This document shows, one piece after another, positions 50,561-59,627 of a DNA stretch of 64,000 nt. The notes under the pieces are model-generated. The model ran no database searches, was not told the DNA's origin, and saw nothing but the letters and a program-made list of their open reading frames with translations. Within the stretch, counting starts at the first letter, position 1. Each line of letters starts with the position of its first letter. The stretch spans positions 101,130 through 165,129 of the forward strand of contig JAICTZ010000016.1 of NCBI GenBank assembly GCA_025936115.1. The letters are read 5' to 3'. The position numbers were made by a program, and so were the translations under genes. Origin of the DNA: Polyangiaceae bacterium (GTDB lineage Bacteria > Myxococcota_A > Polyangia > Polyangiales > Polyangiaceae).

Positions 50561-51679
50561 ATGGCCTCGTCAATCGGTGTTTTCCATTTCTTCGGCTCGA
50601 GCCCGCGGCGCTACGCGGCCTCGGCCCTGCGCTCGCTCGCCCTGACGGGCGTCCTCGGCGCCTTCGTCGCTTGCGGCGGCTCTCAAGCTCAGAGCCCGGC
50701 GGGTGCTCCGGCCAACGCCGCGCTCGCCCCCAGCAACGACAACGGCCCGCCGGACGACGCGCCCATCACCGAACCGCCGACGCCGCCGAAGGCCACGGGC
50801 AATCCGCTCAAGGGCATCAAGCTCTGGATCGATCCGGAGACGAACGCCGCCCTGCGCGCGGACGCGCTCGAGAAGACGCAGCCCGACGTCGCCAAGCTCT
50901 TCCGCGAGAAGATTGCCAAGTACTCGCAAGCGCTCTGGCTCGGCGAGTGGAACAGCAACGTGTACCGCAAGGTGAAGTGGACGGTCGATCAGTCCTCCGC
51001 CAAGGGCGAGGTGCCGACGTTCGTGCTCTACAACGTGCCGGGACGCGACTGCGGTCAGCACTCCAAGGGCGGCCTCAAAGACAAGGAGAGCTACCAGCGC
51101 TGGGTGCGCAAGGTCGCGGCGGGCATCGGCGACCGTTCGGCCATCATCATCCTCGAGCCCGACGCGCTCGGGTTGCTCGAAAAAGAGAACTGCCTCACGA
51201 AGGAGCAGCAGGCCGAGCGTGTGTTCCTCTTGCACGACGCCATCAAGGTCCTGCGCCAGAACCCGAAGACCATCGTCTACCTCGACGGCGGTCACTCGCG
51301 CTGGCACCCCGTCGAGGAAGAGGCGCGGCTGCTCAAGATGGCGGGCGTCGAGGACGCGAACGGCTTCGCGCTCAACACCTCCAACTACCGCGCGATGGAC
51401 GAGCTCTTGCCGTTCGGTAAGAAGCTCAGCGCGCTCCTCGGTGGAGCGCACTTCGTGATCGACACGAGCCGCAACGGCGCGGGCCCCTACGGCACGGAGT
51501 GGTGCAACCCGCCCGGCCGGAAGCTCGGCTTGCCGCCCACGACGGACACCGACGATCCGAACATCATCGACGCGTACCTCTGGCTCAAGCGTCCGGGCGA
51601 GTCCGACGGCGCGTGCAACGGCGGGCCGCAAGCGGGCGCGTTCTGGGACAAGCAGGCCATCGAGCTCGCATCGCCCTGA
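50561..51679 (+). CDS. GH6 family cellulase lipoprotein
   Basis: The 372-residue protein has a signal peptide with lipobox FVACGGS, a Pro-rich linker (to about residue 85) and a GH6 catalytic domain. Key segments are LWIDPETNAA, FVLYNVPGRDCGQHSKGG (the YDLPDRD region with catalytic acid), IIILEPDALG, YLDGGHSRW, NTSNYRAMD, FVIDTSRNGAGP and WCNPPGRKLG. GH6 enzymes cleave beta-1,4-glucan with inversion. It should sit on the cell surface. The ATG follows AAAGGAG by six bases. The absence of a carbohydrate-binding module suggests an anchored endo-type enzyme. Confidence 0.9.
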   Translation: MASSIGVFHFFGSSPRRYAASALRSLALTGVLGAFVACGGSQAQSPAGAPANAALAPSNDNGPPDDAPITEPPTPPKATGNPLKGIKLWIDPETNAALRADALEKTQPDVAKLFREKIAKYSQALWLGEWNSNVYRKVKWTVDQSSAKGEVPTFVLYNVPGRDCGQHSKGGLKDKESYQRWVRKVAAGIGDRSAIIILEPDALGLLEKENCLTKEQQAERVFLLHDAIKVLRQNPKTIVYLDGGHSRWHPVEEEARLLKMAGVEDANGFALNTSNYRAMDELLPFGKKLSALLGGAHFVIDTSRNGAGPYGTEWCNPPGRKLGLPPTTDTDDPNIIDAYLWLKRPGESDGACNGGPQAGAFWDKQAIELASP

Positions 51680-51724
51680 CGCGGGTACCGCGCGCAACGT
51701 AGCGGAGCGCGCGGCCTCAGGGAG

Positions 51725-51760
51725 CTTCGGGTTGCCTCTCAGTCGAGGGGCAACCCGAAG
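51725..51760. terminator. strong 16-bp hairpin between convergent genes
   Basis: CTTCGGGTTGCC (51725-51736) pairs with GGCAACCCGAAG (51749-51760), and four inner pairs (one G-T) leave only an AGTC loop. It lies between the GH6 gene and the nuclease gene, overlapping the nuclease stop codon. No T-tract follows on either strand, yet its strength fits a shared transcript end. Confidence 0.6.
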
Positions 51761-52137
51761 AACAAGCGCAGCCAGGCCTCCAGGTCCTCGAGCTCCACCG
51801 AGCGGCCGGAGGCGATCAAAAACGAGCGCATGTAGGGGCTGAAGCCTTCCCCCGAGAAGACGACGAGGCCAGGGATAGGCCAGGCCGAGATGTCCTGAAT
51901 CGTGGTCGGGATTTTCTCCTCCGCCGTTCCGGGCACGCCTTGAAATTTGCATTCGAGTCCGAGGCGCCGCCGGCTCGTTGGCTCGGTCACGACGACGTCG
52001 ATGCGGCGCTCGGCGCCCCACAGGCGGCGCCCGACTTTGACCTGACGTCGCACCTCGAGACCGAGGCGCTGCGCGAGGTTTGCGACCGCTAGCTCGAGCG
52101 CGTCACCGCCGGACGGAGCGGTCCCTCGTCCCGACAT
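51739..52137 (-). CDS. PD-(D/E)XK nuclease-like protein, candidate restriction enzyme
   Basis: The 132-residue protein has a PD-(D/E)XK nuclease pattern: Glu15 in an N-terminal helix, Asp47 (RRIDVVV), then Glu62-Cys-Lys64 and Gln66 (GLECKFQG). It is short for a restriction enzyme but could be a minimal catalytic domain acting as a multimer. It starts one base after the stop of the DNA adenine methylase gene, so the two form an operon of the kind seen in type II restriction-modification systems. A helicase-associated or repair nuclease is an alternative. Specificity cannot be read from sequence. Confidence 0.65.
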   Translation of the reverse strand: MSGRGTAPSGGDALELAVANLAQRLGLEVRRQVKVGRRLWGAERRIDVVVTEPTSRRRLGLECKFQGVPGTAEEKIPTTIQDISAWPIPGLVVFSGEGFSPYMRSFLIASGRSVELEDLEAWLRLFFGLPLD

Positions 52138-52138
52138 T

Positions 52139-52972
52139 TCAGCGGATCAAGAGCTCGGGGATGCGGCCGCGTCCGTTCGGCTTGCAGTTGACGGAGCGGC
52201 GCGCGTCGACCTCGACGCACTCGAAGTGCTCGGCGTACAGATCGTACACGCGCGGGGCCGAAGAATTCGAGAGCAGGACGGAGACGCCGCGGCGCTTGAG
52301 CTCGAGCGCCACGTCACGGAGCCGCACCTGATCGGCGTCCGAGAAGCCTTCGCTCGTGTAGTCGGTGAATTTGGAGGTGGCCGTGAGCGGGATGTACGGC
52401 GGATCGAAATAGACGAAGTCGCCGCGCTTGGCGCGGGCGACCACGCTCGCGAAATCGCGCTTTTCGATGCGGGCGCCGCGCAGGGCACGCGAGCAGGCGC
52501 GCAGGTTGTCGGCGTCGCAGATGGTCGGGTTCTTGTAGTCGCCGAACGGCACGTTGAAGCCGTTCTTGCTGTTGACGCGATAGAGCCCGTTATAGCCCGT
52601 GCGGTTCAAATAAATGAACCAGGCCGCGATCGCGACGTCGCTTTCGGCGTCGATATCGCGAGCGCGCATCTCGAGATAAAAGTCCTTGTCGTGCGGGTAG
52701 GAGCGCAGCAGGCGGATCACGCCTTCGACGTCTTGCTTGATGCCGCGGTACGTGCGGATGAGCCGCGCGTTCGAATCGGTCAAAAACGCGCGCTTCGGCT
52801 GCCGGTGGAAGAACACGGCTCCTCCGCCGACGAACGGCTCGTGATAGACGGCGCCTTCGGCAAGCCGCACGTGCTTGAGGATGGCCGGCAGGAGCTGGCG
52901 CTTGCCGCCCACCCATTTGACGAAGGGCTTCGCCTCGAAGTCCGACGGGAGCAAGTGAGCGGCGGCGACCAC
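52139..52972 (-). CDS. Dam/D12-class DNA adenine methyltransferase
   Basis: The 277-residue protein is an N6-adenine methyltransferase of the Dam class (alpha type). It has KPFVKWVGGKRQLLP (motif X), HEPFVGGGAVFFH (AdoMet-binding FxGxG motif I), RTGYNGLYRVNSKNGFNVPFG and DFVYFDPPY (catalytic DPPY). Members such as Dam and M.DpnII methylate GATC, but target recognition here is unknown. The GTG at 52972 is favoured by AAGGTGAGG ending five bases upstream; an upstream GTG at 52996 lacks a site. It precedes a nuclease-like gene by one base. Confidence 0.9.
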   Translation of the reverse strand: MVAAAHLLPSDFEAKPFVKWVGGKRQLLPAILKHVRLAEGAVYHEPFVGGGAVFFHRQPKRAFLTDSNARLIRTYRGIKQDVEGVIRLLRSYPHDKDFYLEMRARDIDAESDVAIAAWFIYLNRTGYNGLYRVNSKNGFNVPFGDYKNPTICDADNLRACSRALRGARIEKRDFASVVARAKRGDFVYFDPPYIPLTATSKFTDYTSEGFSDADQVRLRDVALELKRRGVSVLLSNSSAPRVYDLYAEHFECVEVDARRSVNCKPNGRGRIPELLIR

Positions 52973-53106
52973 GGTGTCCTCACCTTGTCGATCCACAACG
53001 CCAAGGGGTCAAGCGCGGGCTCGCGCGGGCGGACATTTCTCGTCCTCGGCGCGTGCCGTTGGCGCGGGTCTCGGACCCTGCTGCGCGGACGGCTCGCCCG
53101 CTCGCC

Positions 53107-55386
53107 TCAGGGCAGCCGCAGCAGCGGGGCGGAGCTCGGCGTCAGCGGCGTCGGCGCCATCGGACCGCGAAAGGCGCCGTCGTAGCGTTCGACACCGGGG
53201 CGGCGCGTGAGCTCCGTGATCGAGCTGTAAATGAACCCGGGGCGCCAGAGCGTCGTCGGGATCGCGAAGGGCATGCCGACGTCCCAGGTGAGCTCGTCGC
53301 GCGGCACGAACGAGAAGCGCGGCGCCGCTTCGACGCTCGAGACGAGCTGGAACGTGATGTCCGAGGCGAGCGGCTCGCTCGTCTGGAAGTAGAGCGTCAA
53401 GCGCGTGGAGGCGCCGCGCTCGAGACGCGCTCCGAGCAGCTCGACGCTCTCCGTGTAGCTCTGGTGGACGCTGCGCTCGACCCCTGCGAAAAGCTCGCTC
53501 CGCAGTCGTTCGGCGCGCGCGTCGTGCTCGGAAACGGCGACGTTGTAGGCGATGCGCAGATCCTCGAAGCTCGTGGGGCGCACGCTCGGCGCGGGGTTCG
53601 GCGTCTGGCTCAGGTGCGTGCGAAGCTCCCAGGTCCAAAACGGATCCGGCACCACGTCGTACACGTCGTGGCTCGTCGCCGTGAAGAAGCGTTCGAGCGC
53701 GCCGAGGCGGCGTGGGACCGTCGCAAATCCTTCGACCGGCCGCGGCTCGGGCGTGACGTCTGCGATCAGGAACGGACCGATGGCGCGCACCGGAAACTCC
53801 CGCGTGAGCGTCTCGAACGCGCCGCGCGTGTCGAAGCGCGTGTCGAGCGCGAAGTTCGTCACTCCAGCGCTGTCGAGGCGCGGCAAGCCCACGTAGCGCA
53901 CGGGTCGCCTGAGCACCCAATCCATCCAATACGAAGGCTTCATGCTGCTCGAGACGCCGAAAACTGCGTCCGCAGGCAGAGCCTGCGCCACGGCCGCGAG
54001 CGCAGCGGCCTTGTCGAAATCGGGCTGAATCAGGTTGCCGCGCTCGTTGAAACGCCCACCGGATTTGCGTGCATAAACGAGCGCCCTGAGGCCGTCCGGT
54101 AGGATGGCGAGCACACTGACGAGCCCGAGCGTCCCCACGACCCAGCTCACGAGCGCGCGGCGTGGAACGAGCGAGCGGCGCCCCTCGGCCCAGCCGAGCC
54201 AACCGTCGAGCGTCGCGACGAGAGCGCCCACGCCGTAGGCGAAGTAGAGCGCGAAATACTGCGGCCAGAAGAAGTGGATGTCCGCGCCCTGCTTGAAAAT
54301 CACGTATTGCCCGCTCGCGATCACGAGCACGGCGAGTGGAAATAGCTCGAGCTCGCTCTTGCGAAAGAGGACGCGCGCGGCCAGCACGGGCAGCGCTAGC
54401 TTGCCGATGACGATCGCGAACGGCGTGAAGGCGAGCGCGATCCAGTAGCGGCGATGTTCGAGCACGGTGGCGAGAGGCAACTCCGAGCCCGCGGTGCGAA
54501 ACTCCCCTTGCTGCAGGAGCTCACTCACGCGCTCGAGCTTCACGAGCACCGCTAGGTGAAACAGCGCGAGCAGCGTGACGACGACGACGGCCCAGGCCCA
54601 GAACTTGGCGAAGCGCTCGAACACGAACGGCCCGAACCGCCGCGGGAACACGAAGCCGCGTAGGAAGAGCGCGCCGAGCAGGAGCCCGTCGAAGCAGAAC
54701 CCCGTCCAGTCGCAGGCCGCGGCATAGGTGAACCCGAGCACCGCGAGCAGCGCGAAGCGGTAGCGTCCACCCTGCGCGAAGCGGGCGTAGCCGTAGGTCG
54801 CGAGCGCCATGCCGAACATGGTCGTGACCTCGAGCGACAGAAAATTCGCATAGGCGAGCGTGATCGGCAGCACGACGTACGCGAGCGCCGCGAGGCCGGC
54901 GGCGAGCGGACCGTAGAGCGCCCTGCCGGCGCCATAGACGAGCCGCGGCATGCAGGTGCTCATGAGCACGGCGGGTAAGCGGCAGACCCAGGCGTGATGC
55001 CCGAAGAGCCATGCGAACACCGCGGCCGTCCAGAACGTGCCGAACGGATGATGCGTGTAGAAGTCCGTCGGAGCCGGAGGCGCGAGCGTGTAACTCGCGA
55101 CGGGCGCGACGATGCCCCAGTGGAGCATGTTCTCGCCCGCCACGGCGACGGCGCTCGCGGCAGCGTAGTGCCCGGCGCCGAACGGCCCGCCGATCTCCCA
55201 GAGGCCGACGATGGCCATGAAGGCCGTGGCGAGCCAAGCCACGCTGTTGCCGGCACGCACCATCACGATCGGAGCCGCGGGCAGGCCCTCGCCGTCATCG
55301 AAGCGGAAGGCGGCGAGCCTTCGCACGCGTTCGCCCCAAGCGCGAGCCGAGAGGGCTTCTTGCACCCGCGCGGAGATCCCAGGCAT
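53107..55386 (-). CDS. large polytopic GT39-like glycosyltransferase
   Basis: The 759-residue protein has a long set of hydrophobic helices (about 45-470). Its first extracytoplasmic loop carries HWGIVAPVASYTLAPPAPTDFYTHHPFG, like the acidic first loop of ArnT/PMT enzymes. It is followed by a large beta-rich extracytoplasmic domain (about 480-750). It probably transfers a sugar from a polyprenyl-phosphate donor to a periplasmic or surface acceptor. It is transcribed away from the plus-strand pair at 55424 and 56410, with only 37 bases between the starts. Substrate is unknown. Confidence 0.7.
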   Translation of the reverse strand: MPGISARVQEALSARAWGERVRRLAAFRFDDGEGLPAAPIVMVRAGNSVAWLATAFMAIVGLWEIGGPFGAGHYAAASAVAVAGENMLHWGIVAPVASYTLAPPAPTDFYTHHPFGTFWTAAVFAWLFGHHAWVCRLPAVLMSTCMPRLVYGAGRALYGPLAAGLAALAYVVLPITLAYANFLSLEVTTMFGMALATYGYARFAQGGRYRFALLAVLGFTYAAACDWTGFCFDGLLLGALFLRGFVFPRRFGPFVFERFAKFWAWAVVVVTLLALFHLAVLVKLERVSELLQQGEFRTAGSELPLATVLEHRRYWIALAFTPFAIVIGKLALPVLAARVLFRKSELELFPLAVLVIASGQYVIFKQGADIHFFWPQYFALYFAYGVGALVATLDGWLGWAEGRRSLVPRRALVSWVVGTLGLVSVLAILPDGLRALVYARKSGGRFNERGNLIQPDFDKAAALAAVAQALPADAVFGVSSSMKPSYWMDWVLRRPVRYVGLPRLDSAGVTNFALDTRFDTRGAFETLTREFPVRAIGPFLIADVTPEPRPVEGFATVPRRLGALERFFTATSHDVYDVVPDPFWTWELRTHLSQTPNPAPSVRPTSFEDLRIAYNVAVSEHDARAERLRSELFAGVERSVHQSYTESVELLGARLERGASTRLTLYFQTSEPLASDITFQLVSSVEAAPRFSFVPRDELTWDVGMPFAIPTTLWRPGFIYSSITELTRRPGVERYDGAFRGPMAPTPLTPSSAPLLRLP

Positions 55387-55423
55387 ACGAACCGCAATTC
55401 TAGACGCGACCGGCGTCCGATAG

Positions 55424-56413
55424 GTGAGGCGTGTGGCGGCGGCCCGGCGCTCGGTTTTGTGGCGCGGTTCGGGTCTGTGGCAGGCTCCGGCCCGCGTGCG
55501 AAAAGGCTTGCTTTGGCTCTTGCTTCCAGGCCTCGGCGTGGCCGAGCTCGCGGCGCACGTCTGGTTTGCGGCGCGCGCGCCGCGCGAAAGTGAATGGCGC
55601 GAGCTTTCGCGTGCCGTGCTCCGCGAGAAGCGTCCCGGCGAGCCGCTCGTCGTTGCGCCCGCCTGGGCGGAGCCGTTCGCGCGCGAGGCGTTCGGCGACC
55701 GCGCGTTCCCCTTCGACGAGCTGGCGCGCTCCGACGACGCGACCTTCCCGCGCCTGCTCGAAGTGTCGGCGCTCGGCGCGCGCTACGAGCCGGCACGCAG
55801 CTGGCGCGTCGTGTCGGAGGCAGAGCACGGCCGCTTCACGCTGCGCGTCCTCGAAAACCCCGCGCCGCTCCGCGTTCGCTATCGCTTCATCGAGCACGTG
55901 AACCCGCGGGAGCTCACGGTGGCCCTCGTCGCCGGCACGCAAGTCTTGCCCTGCGAATTCAGCGAGCAGGCGCCCGTCGTGGCAGGCGGCTTGCACGGCG
56001 AAGTCGCTTTTCCGCGTGAACGCTTCGTGTGCGGCGCCGGGCCCGCGTTCGTGGGCCTGACTGTCATCGACGATCAGCGCTACGAGCCGCGGCGCTGCAT
56101 TTGGGCCGCGCCGCCGCCCGGATTCACGCTCCGTCTCGTCTTTTCCGGCGTGCCGCTCGGTTCGGCGCTGCGCGGCTTCGGCGGCCTCTCGTATTTTCTC
56201 TTTCGCGACAGCGCCGCTCCGCCCGTTACGCTCGATATAGCGAGCGAGGGCGTTCGGCTCGGCAGCTACGTGCACCAAGACGCGTGGGGCTTTCATCCGT
56301 TTCGGCTCGCGACCTCCGCGAGCGCCGGGCGCACCGCCAACGTCGAGCTCGCGCTGCACGCGGGTGGAGCGCCGCAGCGCGACTTCTGCTTCACGCTCGA
56401 GGCGCTCGAATGA
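55424..56413 (+). CDS. hypothetical exported protein beside a glycosyltransferase
   Basis: The 329-residue protein has an N-terminal hydrophobic segment (about 27-48: GLLWLLLPGLGVAELAAHVW), probably a signal anchor, followed by a soluble mixed alpha/beta region that is beta-rich at the end. No family is recognised. The start is uncertain: GTG codons at 55424, 55433 and 55496 are all in frame. Its stop overlaps the ATG of the next gene (ATGA), so it is made with a GT39-like glycosyltransferase and may support its activity. Confidence 0.6.
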   Translation: MRRVAAARRSVLWRGSGLWQAPARVRKGLLWLLLPGLGVAELAAHVWFAARAPRESEWRELSRAVLREKRPGEPLVVAPAWAEPFAREAFGDRAFPFDELARSDDATFPRLLEVSALGARYEPARSWRVVSEAEHGRFTLRVLENPAPLRVRYRFIEHVNPRELTVALVAGTQVLPCEFSEQAPVVAGGLHGEVAFPRERFVCGAGPAFVGLTVIDDQRYEPRRCIWAAPPPGFTLRLVFSGVPLGSALRGFGGLSYFLFRDSAAPPVTLDIASEGVRLGSYVHQDAWGFHPFRLATSASAGRTANVELALHAGGAPQRDFCFTLEALE

Positions 56414-58053
56414 GCACGCCTTCGCGCCTCGAGCGTTCCGATGGTGCGATCGCAGTCGCGCTCGGCGTCGCGTATGTCGCCCTTTTGCTCGGAAGCGCTC
56501 ACTCGCTCGGCTACACGCGGGACGAAGGGTTTTACACCTACGCCGCGCGGGTGCTCGAGCTCTGGTTCGACCGTGTCGGCGACACCGGCACCGCCGCGTT
56601 CGAGCGCACGAACATCGACCACTTCTGGAACCCGATTCACGAGCACCCGGGGCTCATGAAGCTCCTGTTCGCGCTTTCGCACCGCTTCTTCTACGAACGC
56701 TGGTCGTTGATCGGCGAGTCTGGCACGGCCTATCGGCTGCCGGGGATGCTGATGGGCGGGCTGGCCGTCGCCGTGATTTACCTTTGGGGACGTGAAGCGG
56801 TGGGACGCGCGGCTGCCGTCGTGTCGGCGTTGCTGTTCGCGTTCATGCCGCGCGTTTTCTTTCATTCGCACCTCGCATGTCTCGACGTGGCCGTGACCGC
56901 GATGTGGCTCGTCACGAGTTACGTGTACCTGCGAGCTTTTCGTGACAACCGCTGGGGAGCCGTGCTCGGCGCGGGCGTGCTTTACGGCTTTTTCCTCGAT
57001 ACCAAGCACAACGCCTGGCTCTTTCCCTTCGCGCTCGTCGTGCACCTCGTCGCGGTGCGACTGCTCGAAAGGCTCAAGAAGTTACCGCGCGTTGGCCCGC
57101 GTGTGCCGTGGGCGCTGCTCTCGGTGGTGAGTATCGGCCCGCTCGTCTTGTGGACGATTTGGCCGTGGCTCTGGTTCGACACGAGCGAGCGCGTGCGCGC
57201 GTGGTTCGAATTCCACCTGCAGCACGACTACTACAACATGGAATTTCTGGGGCGGACCTACTGGAAGCCGCCGATGCCGGCGCTCTACGCGCCCGTGATG
57301 ACGCTCGCCACGGTGCCGGCGATCACGCTTGCCTTGTTTGCACTCGGCCTGTTCGAAATCGCGCGAGCGCTCGTGCGTGGGGTCGAAAGCGAACGCTTCG
57401 CACATGACGCGCTCTGGCTCGTCGGGCTCGGCCTGAGCTACGCGCCGTGGCTCTCGCGTAACACGCCGATCTTCGGCGGGACCAAGCACTGGTTACCGGC
57501 GTATCCGTTCCTGTGCCTGATCGCGGGACGGGGGTTCGCGTTGGCGGCAGCGCGTCTGCGCGAGCTCTGGGCGGAACGCTTCCAAAAGCCCGAGGTCGCC
57601 GCTCCCGTCGTCGCGGCGTTCTGCCTTGCCGGTCCCCTGACGATGACGCTGCATTCGCATCCCTGGGGCCTCACCTTTTACACGCCGCTCGCCGGGGGCG
57701 CGCCGGGCGCGGCCAGCGCGGGGCTCAACCGCACCTTCTGGGGCTACGCCACGGGGGCGCTCACGGACGAGCTGAACGAGCTCGCGCCACCGAACGCCGC
57801 AGTTTACGTGCACGACACGGCGCTCCAGAGCTGGCAGCTCTTCCGCGAGGACGGGCGTATACGTTTGGATTTGACGGGCACGTTGTCGCTCCCCGGCTCG
57901 AGCCTCGCGCTCTATCACCACGAACCCCACATGCGCCGCGTCGAATACGAGACCTGGGTCGTCTATGGCACGGTGAGCCCCGCTGCCATCGGCAGCTACG
58001 ACGGTGTGCCCGTGGTTTGGCTGTATGCGCGCGACCAATTGCGGCGGCCGTAG
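56410..58053 (+). CDS. polytopic GT39-like glycosyltransferase
   Basis: The 547-residue protein has about ten hydrophobic helices and a PMT/ArnT-like first loop: LGYTRDEGFYTYAARVLELW, with the catalytic-type Asp-Glu pair, then DHFWNPIHEHPGLMKLLFAL. A later segment FLDTKHNAWLFP also fits the family. The C-terminal extracytoplasmic tail is about 100 residues. It probably glycosylates an extracytoplasmic acceptor from a polyprenyl-linked sugar. It overlaps the preceding hypothetical gene by four bases. This is the fourth such polytopic protein in 13 kb. Confidence 0.8.
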   Translation: MSTPSRLERSDGAIAVALGVAYVALLLGSAHSLGYTRDEGFYTYAARVLELWFDRVGDTGTAAFERTNIDHFWNPIHEHPGLMKLLFALSHRFFYERWSLIGESGTAYRLPGMLMGGLAVAVIYLWGREAVGRAAAVVSALLFAFMPRVFFHSHLACLDVAVTAMWLVTSYVYLRAFRDNRWGAVLGAGVLYGFFLDTKHNAWLFPFALVVHLVAVRLLERLKKLPRVGPRVPWALLSVVSIGPLVLWTIWPWLWFDTSERVRAWFEFHLQHDYYNMEFLGRTYWKPPMPALYAPVMTLATVPAITLALFALGLFEIARALVRGVESERFAHDALWLVGLGLSYAPWLSRNTPIFGGTKHWLPAYPFLCLIAGRGFALAAARLRELWAERFQKPEVAAPVVAAFCLAGPLTMTLHSHPWGLTFYTPLAGGAPGAASAGLNRTFWGYATGALTDELNELAPPNAAVYVHDTALQSWQLFREDGRIRLDLTGTLSLPGSSLALYHHEPHMRRVEYETWVVYGTVSPAAIGSYDGVPVVWLYARDQLRRP

Positions 58054-58235
58054 CGTCCAACCCCACTGGAGGTAGAGGCGCAGCGGGGGAATGCCCACGC
58101 CGCGCCAACGGTAATATTCGTCGAGCGGTACCGTTGAGCCGCAACCCGCGCCTCGCGCGTCCCGAATGTATACCCATGGCGTCCTTCGCGTTGCGGCAGT
58201 TGCCCAAAGACGGACCCAGCCCCATCTTTAACGTG

Positions 58236-59618
58236 ATGAGGCTCCGACGTGCCTTCGCCGCGTTTCTCGCGGTCGCCTTTGCGGGCACGTTTGCCCCGGC
58301 GCGCGCTTACGCTCAAAACGGCGAAGACGGTTGGTTCGAGGGTGCTGACGGTACGCCGCAGCAACTAGCGCCAAGCTCGGGAACTGCGGCGCCGGCAGGC
58401 GCAGCGCCGGCCAGTCCCGCCGCGCCCAGTGCCCCAGCCCCGCCGCAGGCACCCGCCGCCCCCGCGCAGCCACAAGCGCTCGCCCCAAGTCCCCTTTACG
58501 ATCGCGGCAGCTCCGCGCCAGCCGCAGACGACGCGCAGGACCAGGATCCGCGCGCGGTCACGGCGTGGAACCAGTACGTCGATCCCTACGGCACCTGGGT
58601 CGACGACTCGCGCTACGGCCGCGTGTGGATTCCGAACTCGAATGTCGTCGGCTCCGATTTCGCGCCGTACTCGACCGGTGGACACTGGGCGAACGACGAA
58701 AACAACGATTGGGTCTGGGTGAGCGATTACCCGTTCGGATGGGTGACGTTCCACTACGGCCGTTGGGTATGGATTGCGGGGCGCGGCTGGGCCTGGATCC
58801 CGGGCATGAAGTATGCGCCCGCCTGGGTGGTCTGGCGTGTCCCGACGAGCTCCTACGCATACGTCGGTTGGGCGCCCTATCCGCCGTCGTATGTCTGGTT
58901 CGGCTTCGGCGTCGGTTGGTATCCCTACTATTACGGCTACGCGCCGGTTTATCCCTGGGTTTTCTGTCCGAGCGCGTACGTCTACTCCTCGCACGTGCAC
59001 ACCTATATCGTCCACGATCACGCAACGGTCGCGTACGCGGCGCACTACACGCGCCCCTACAACGTCTCGGCGCCGCATCCGGTGAGCGCGCACGTCGCGC
59101 CGGCGGTTCCACATGGGCCGTCGCCCCAGGCCGCACACGTCCCTGGACGCGCCATGCCCGTCGAACGCGTGTCCTCGCGCTCGCTCGCCGCGCGTGGCTC
59201 TGCGGCAGTTGCCACGACGTCGTCAATGCGAACCGGGGGTATGCGGGGCTCCGCCTCGACGCTGGGTCGTTCGCCGCTCGTACCGGGTGGTCAGCGGCAA
59301 ATGGTGAGGCAGGGCTTCTCGACTCAGCGCGCTGGCGCGGCGCCGCGGGCCGACCTGCGCGCTCAACCGAATTGGACCTCGCGCTCGCAGCCGGGAACGC
59401 GCTCGGCCCCGGCGCCGCGATGGAATACGGCGAGCCCGCGCCCGGATTTCAGCCCGCGTTCGGCTCCGCATTACTCGTCCGCTCCGCGCCCCGTCACGAC
59501 GCCGCGTTTCGATGCCGGTCGCAGCATGCGCTCCGCGCCGTCCTTTCATAGCGGCGGCAGCAGCTTTCGCGGCGGCGGCAGCTTTCGCGGCGGCGGCGGC
59601 GGTCACGGACATCGGTGA
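58236..59618 (+). CDS. DUF6600-like Tyr/Trp-rich exported protein
   Basis: The 460-residue protein has a signal peptide (cleavage near ARAYAQNG), a Pro/Ala-rich region and a Trp/Tyr-rich core (about 110-250). The core repeats patterns such as YGTWVDDSRYGRVWIP, GWVTFHYGRWVWIAGRGWAWIPG and GWYPYYYGYAPVYPW, as in the DUF6600 family of uncharacterised secreted proteins. The C-terminal third is low-complexity Ser/Arg/Ala/Gly, ending in Gly-rich repeats. The ATG at 58236 is preferred over 58176 because the signal peptide starts there. Function is unknown; surface-associated structural protein is a guess. Confidence 0.75.
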   Translation: MRLRRAFAAFLAVAFAGTFAPARAYAQNGEDGWFEGADGTPQQLAPSSGTAAPAGAAPASPAAPSAPAPPQAPAAPAQPQALAPSPLYDRGSSAPAADDAQDQDPRAVTAWNQYVDPYGTWVDDSRYGRVWIPNSNVVGSDFAPYSTGGHWANDENNDWVWVSDYPFGWVTFHYGRWVWIAGRGWAWIPGMKYAPAWVVWRVPTSSYAYVGWAPYPPSYVWFGFGVGWYPYYYGYAPVYPWVFCPSAYVYSSHVHTYIVHDHATVAYAAHYTRPYNVSAPHPVSAHVAPAVPHGPSPQAAHVPGRAMPVERVSSRSLAARGSAAVATTSSMRTGGMRGSASTLGRSPLVPGGQRQMVRQGFSTQRAGAAPRADLRAQPNWTSRSQPGTRSAPAPRWNTASPRPDFSPRSAPHYSSAPRPVTTPRFDAGRSMRSAPSFHSGGSSFRGGGSFRGGGGGHGHR

Positions 59619-59627
59619 CGTAGACCC

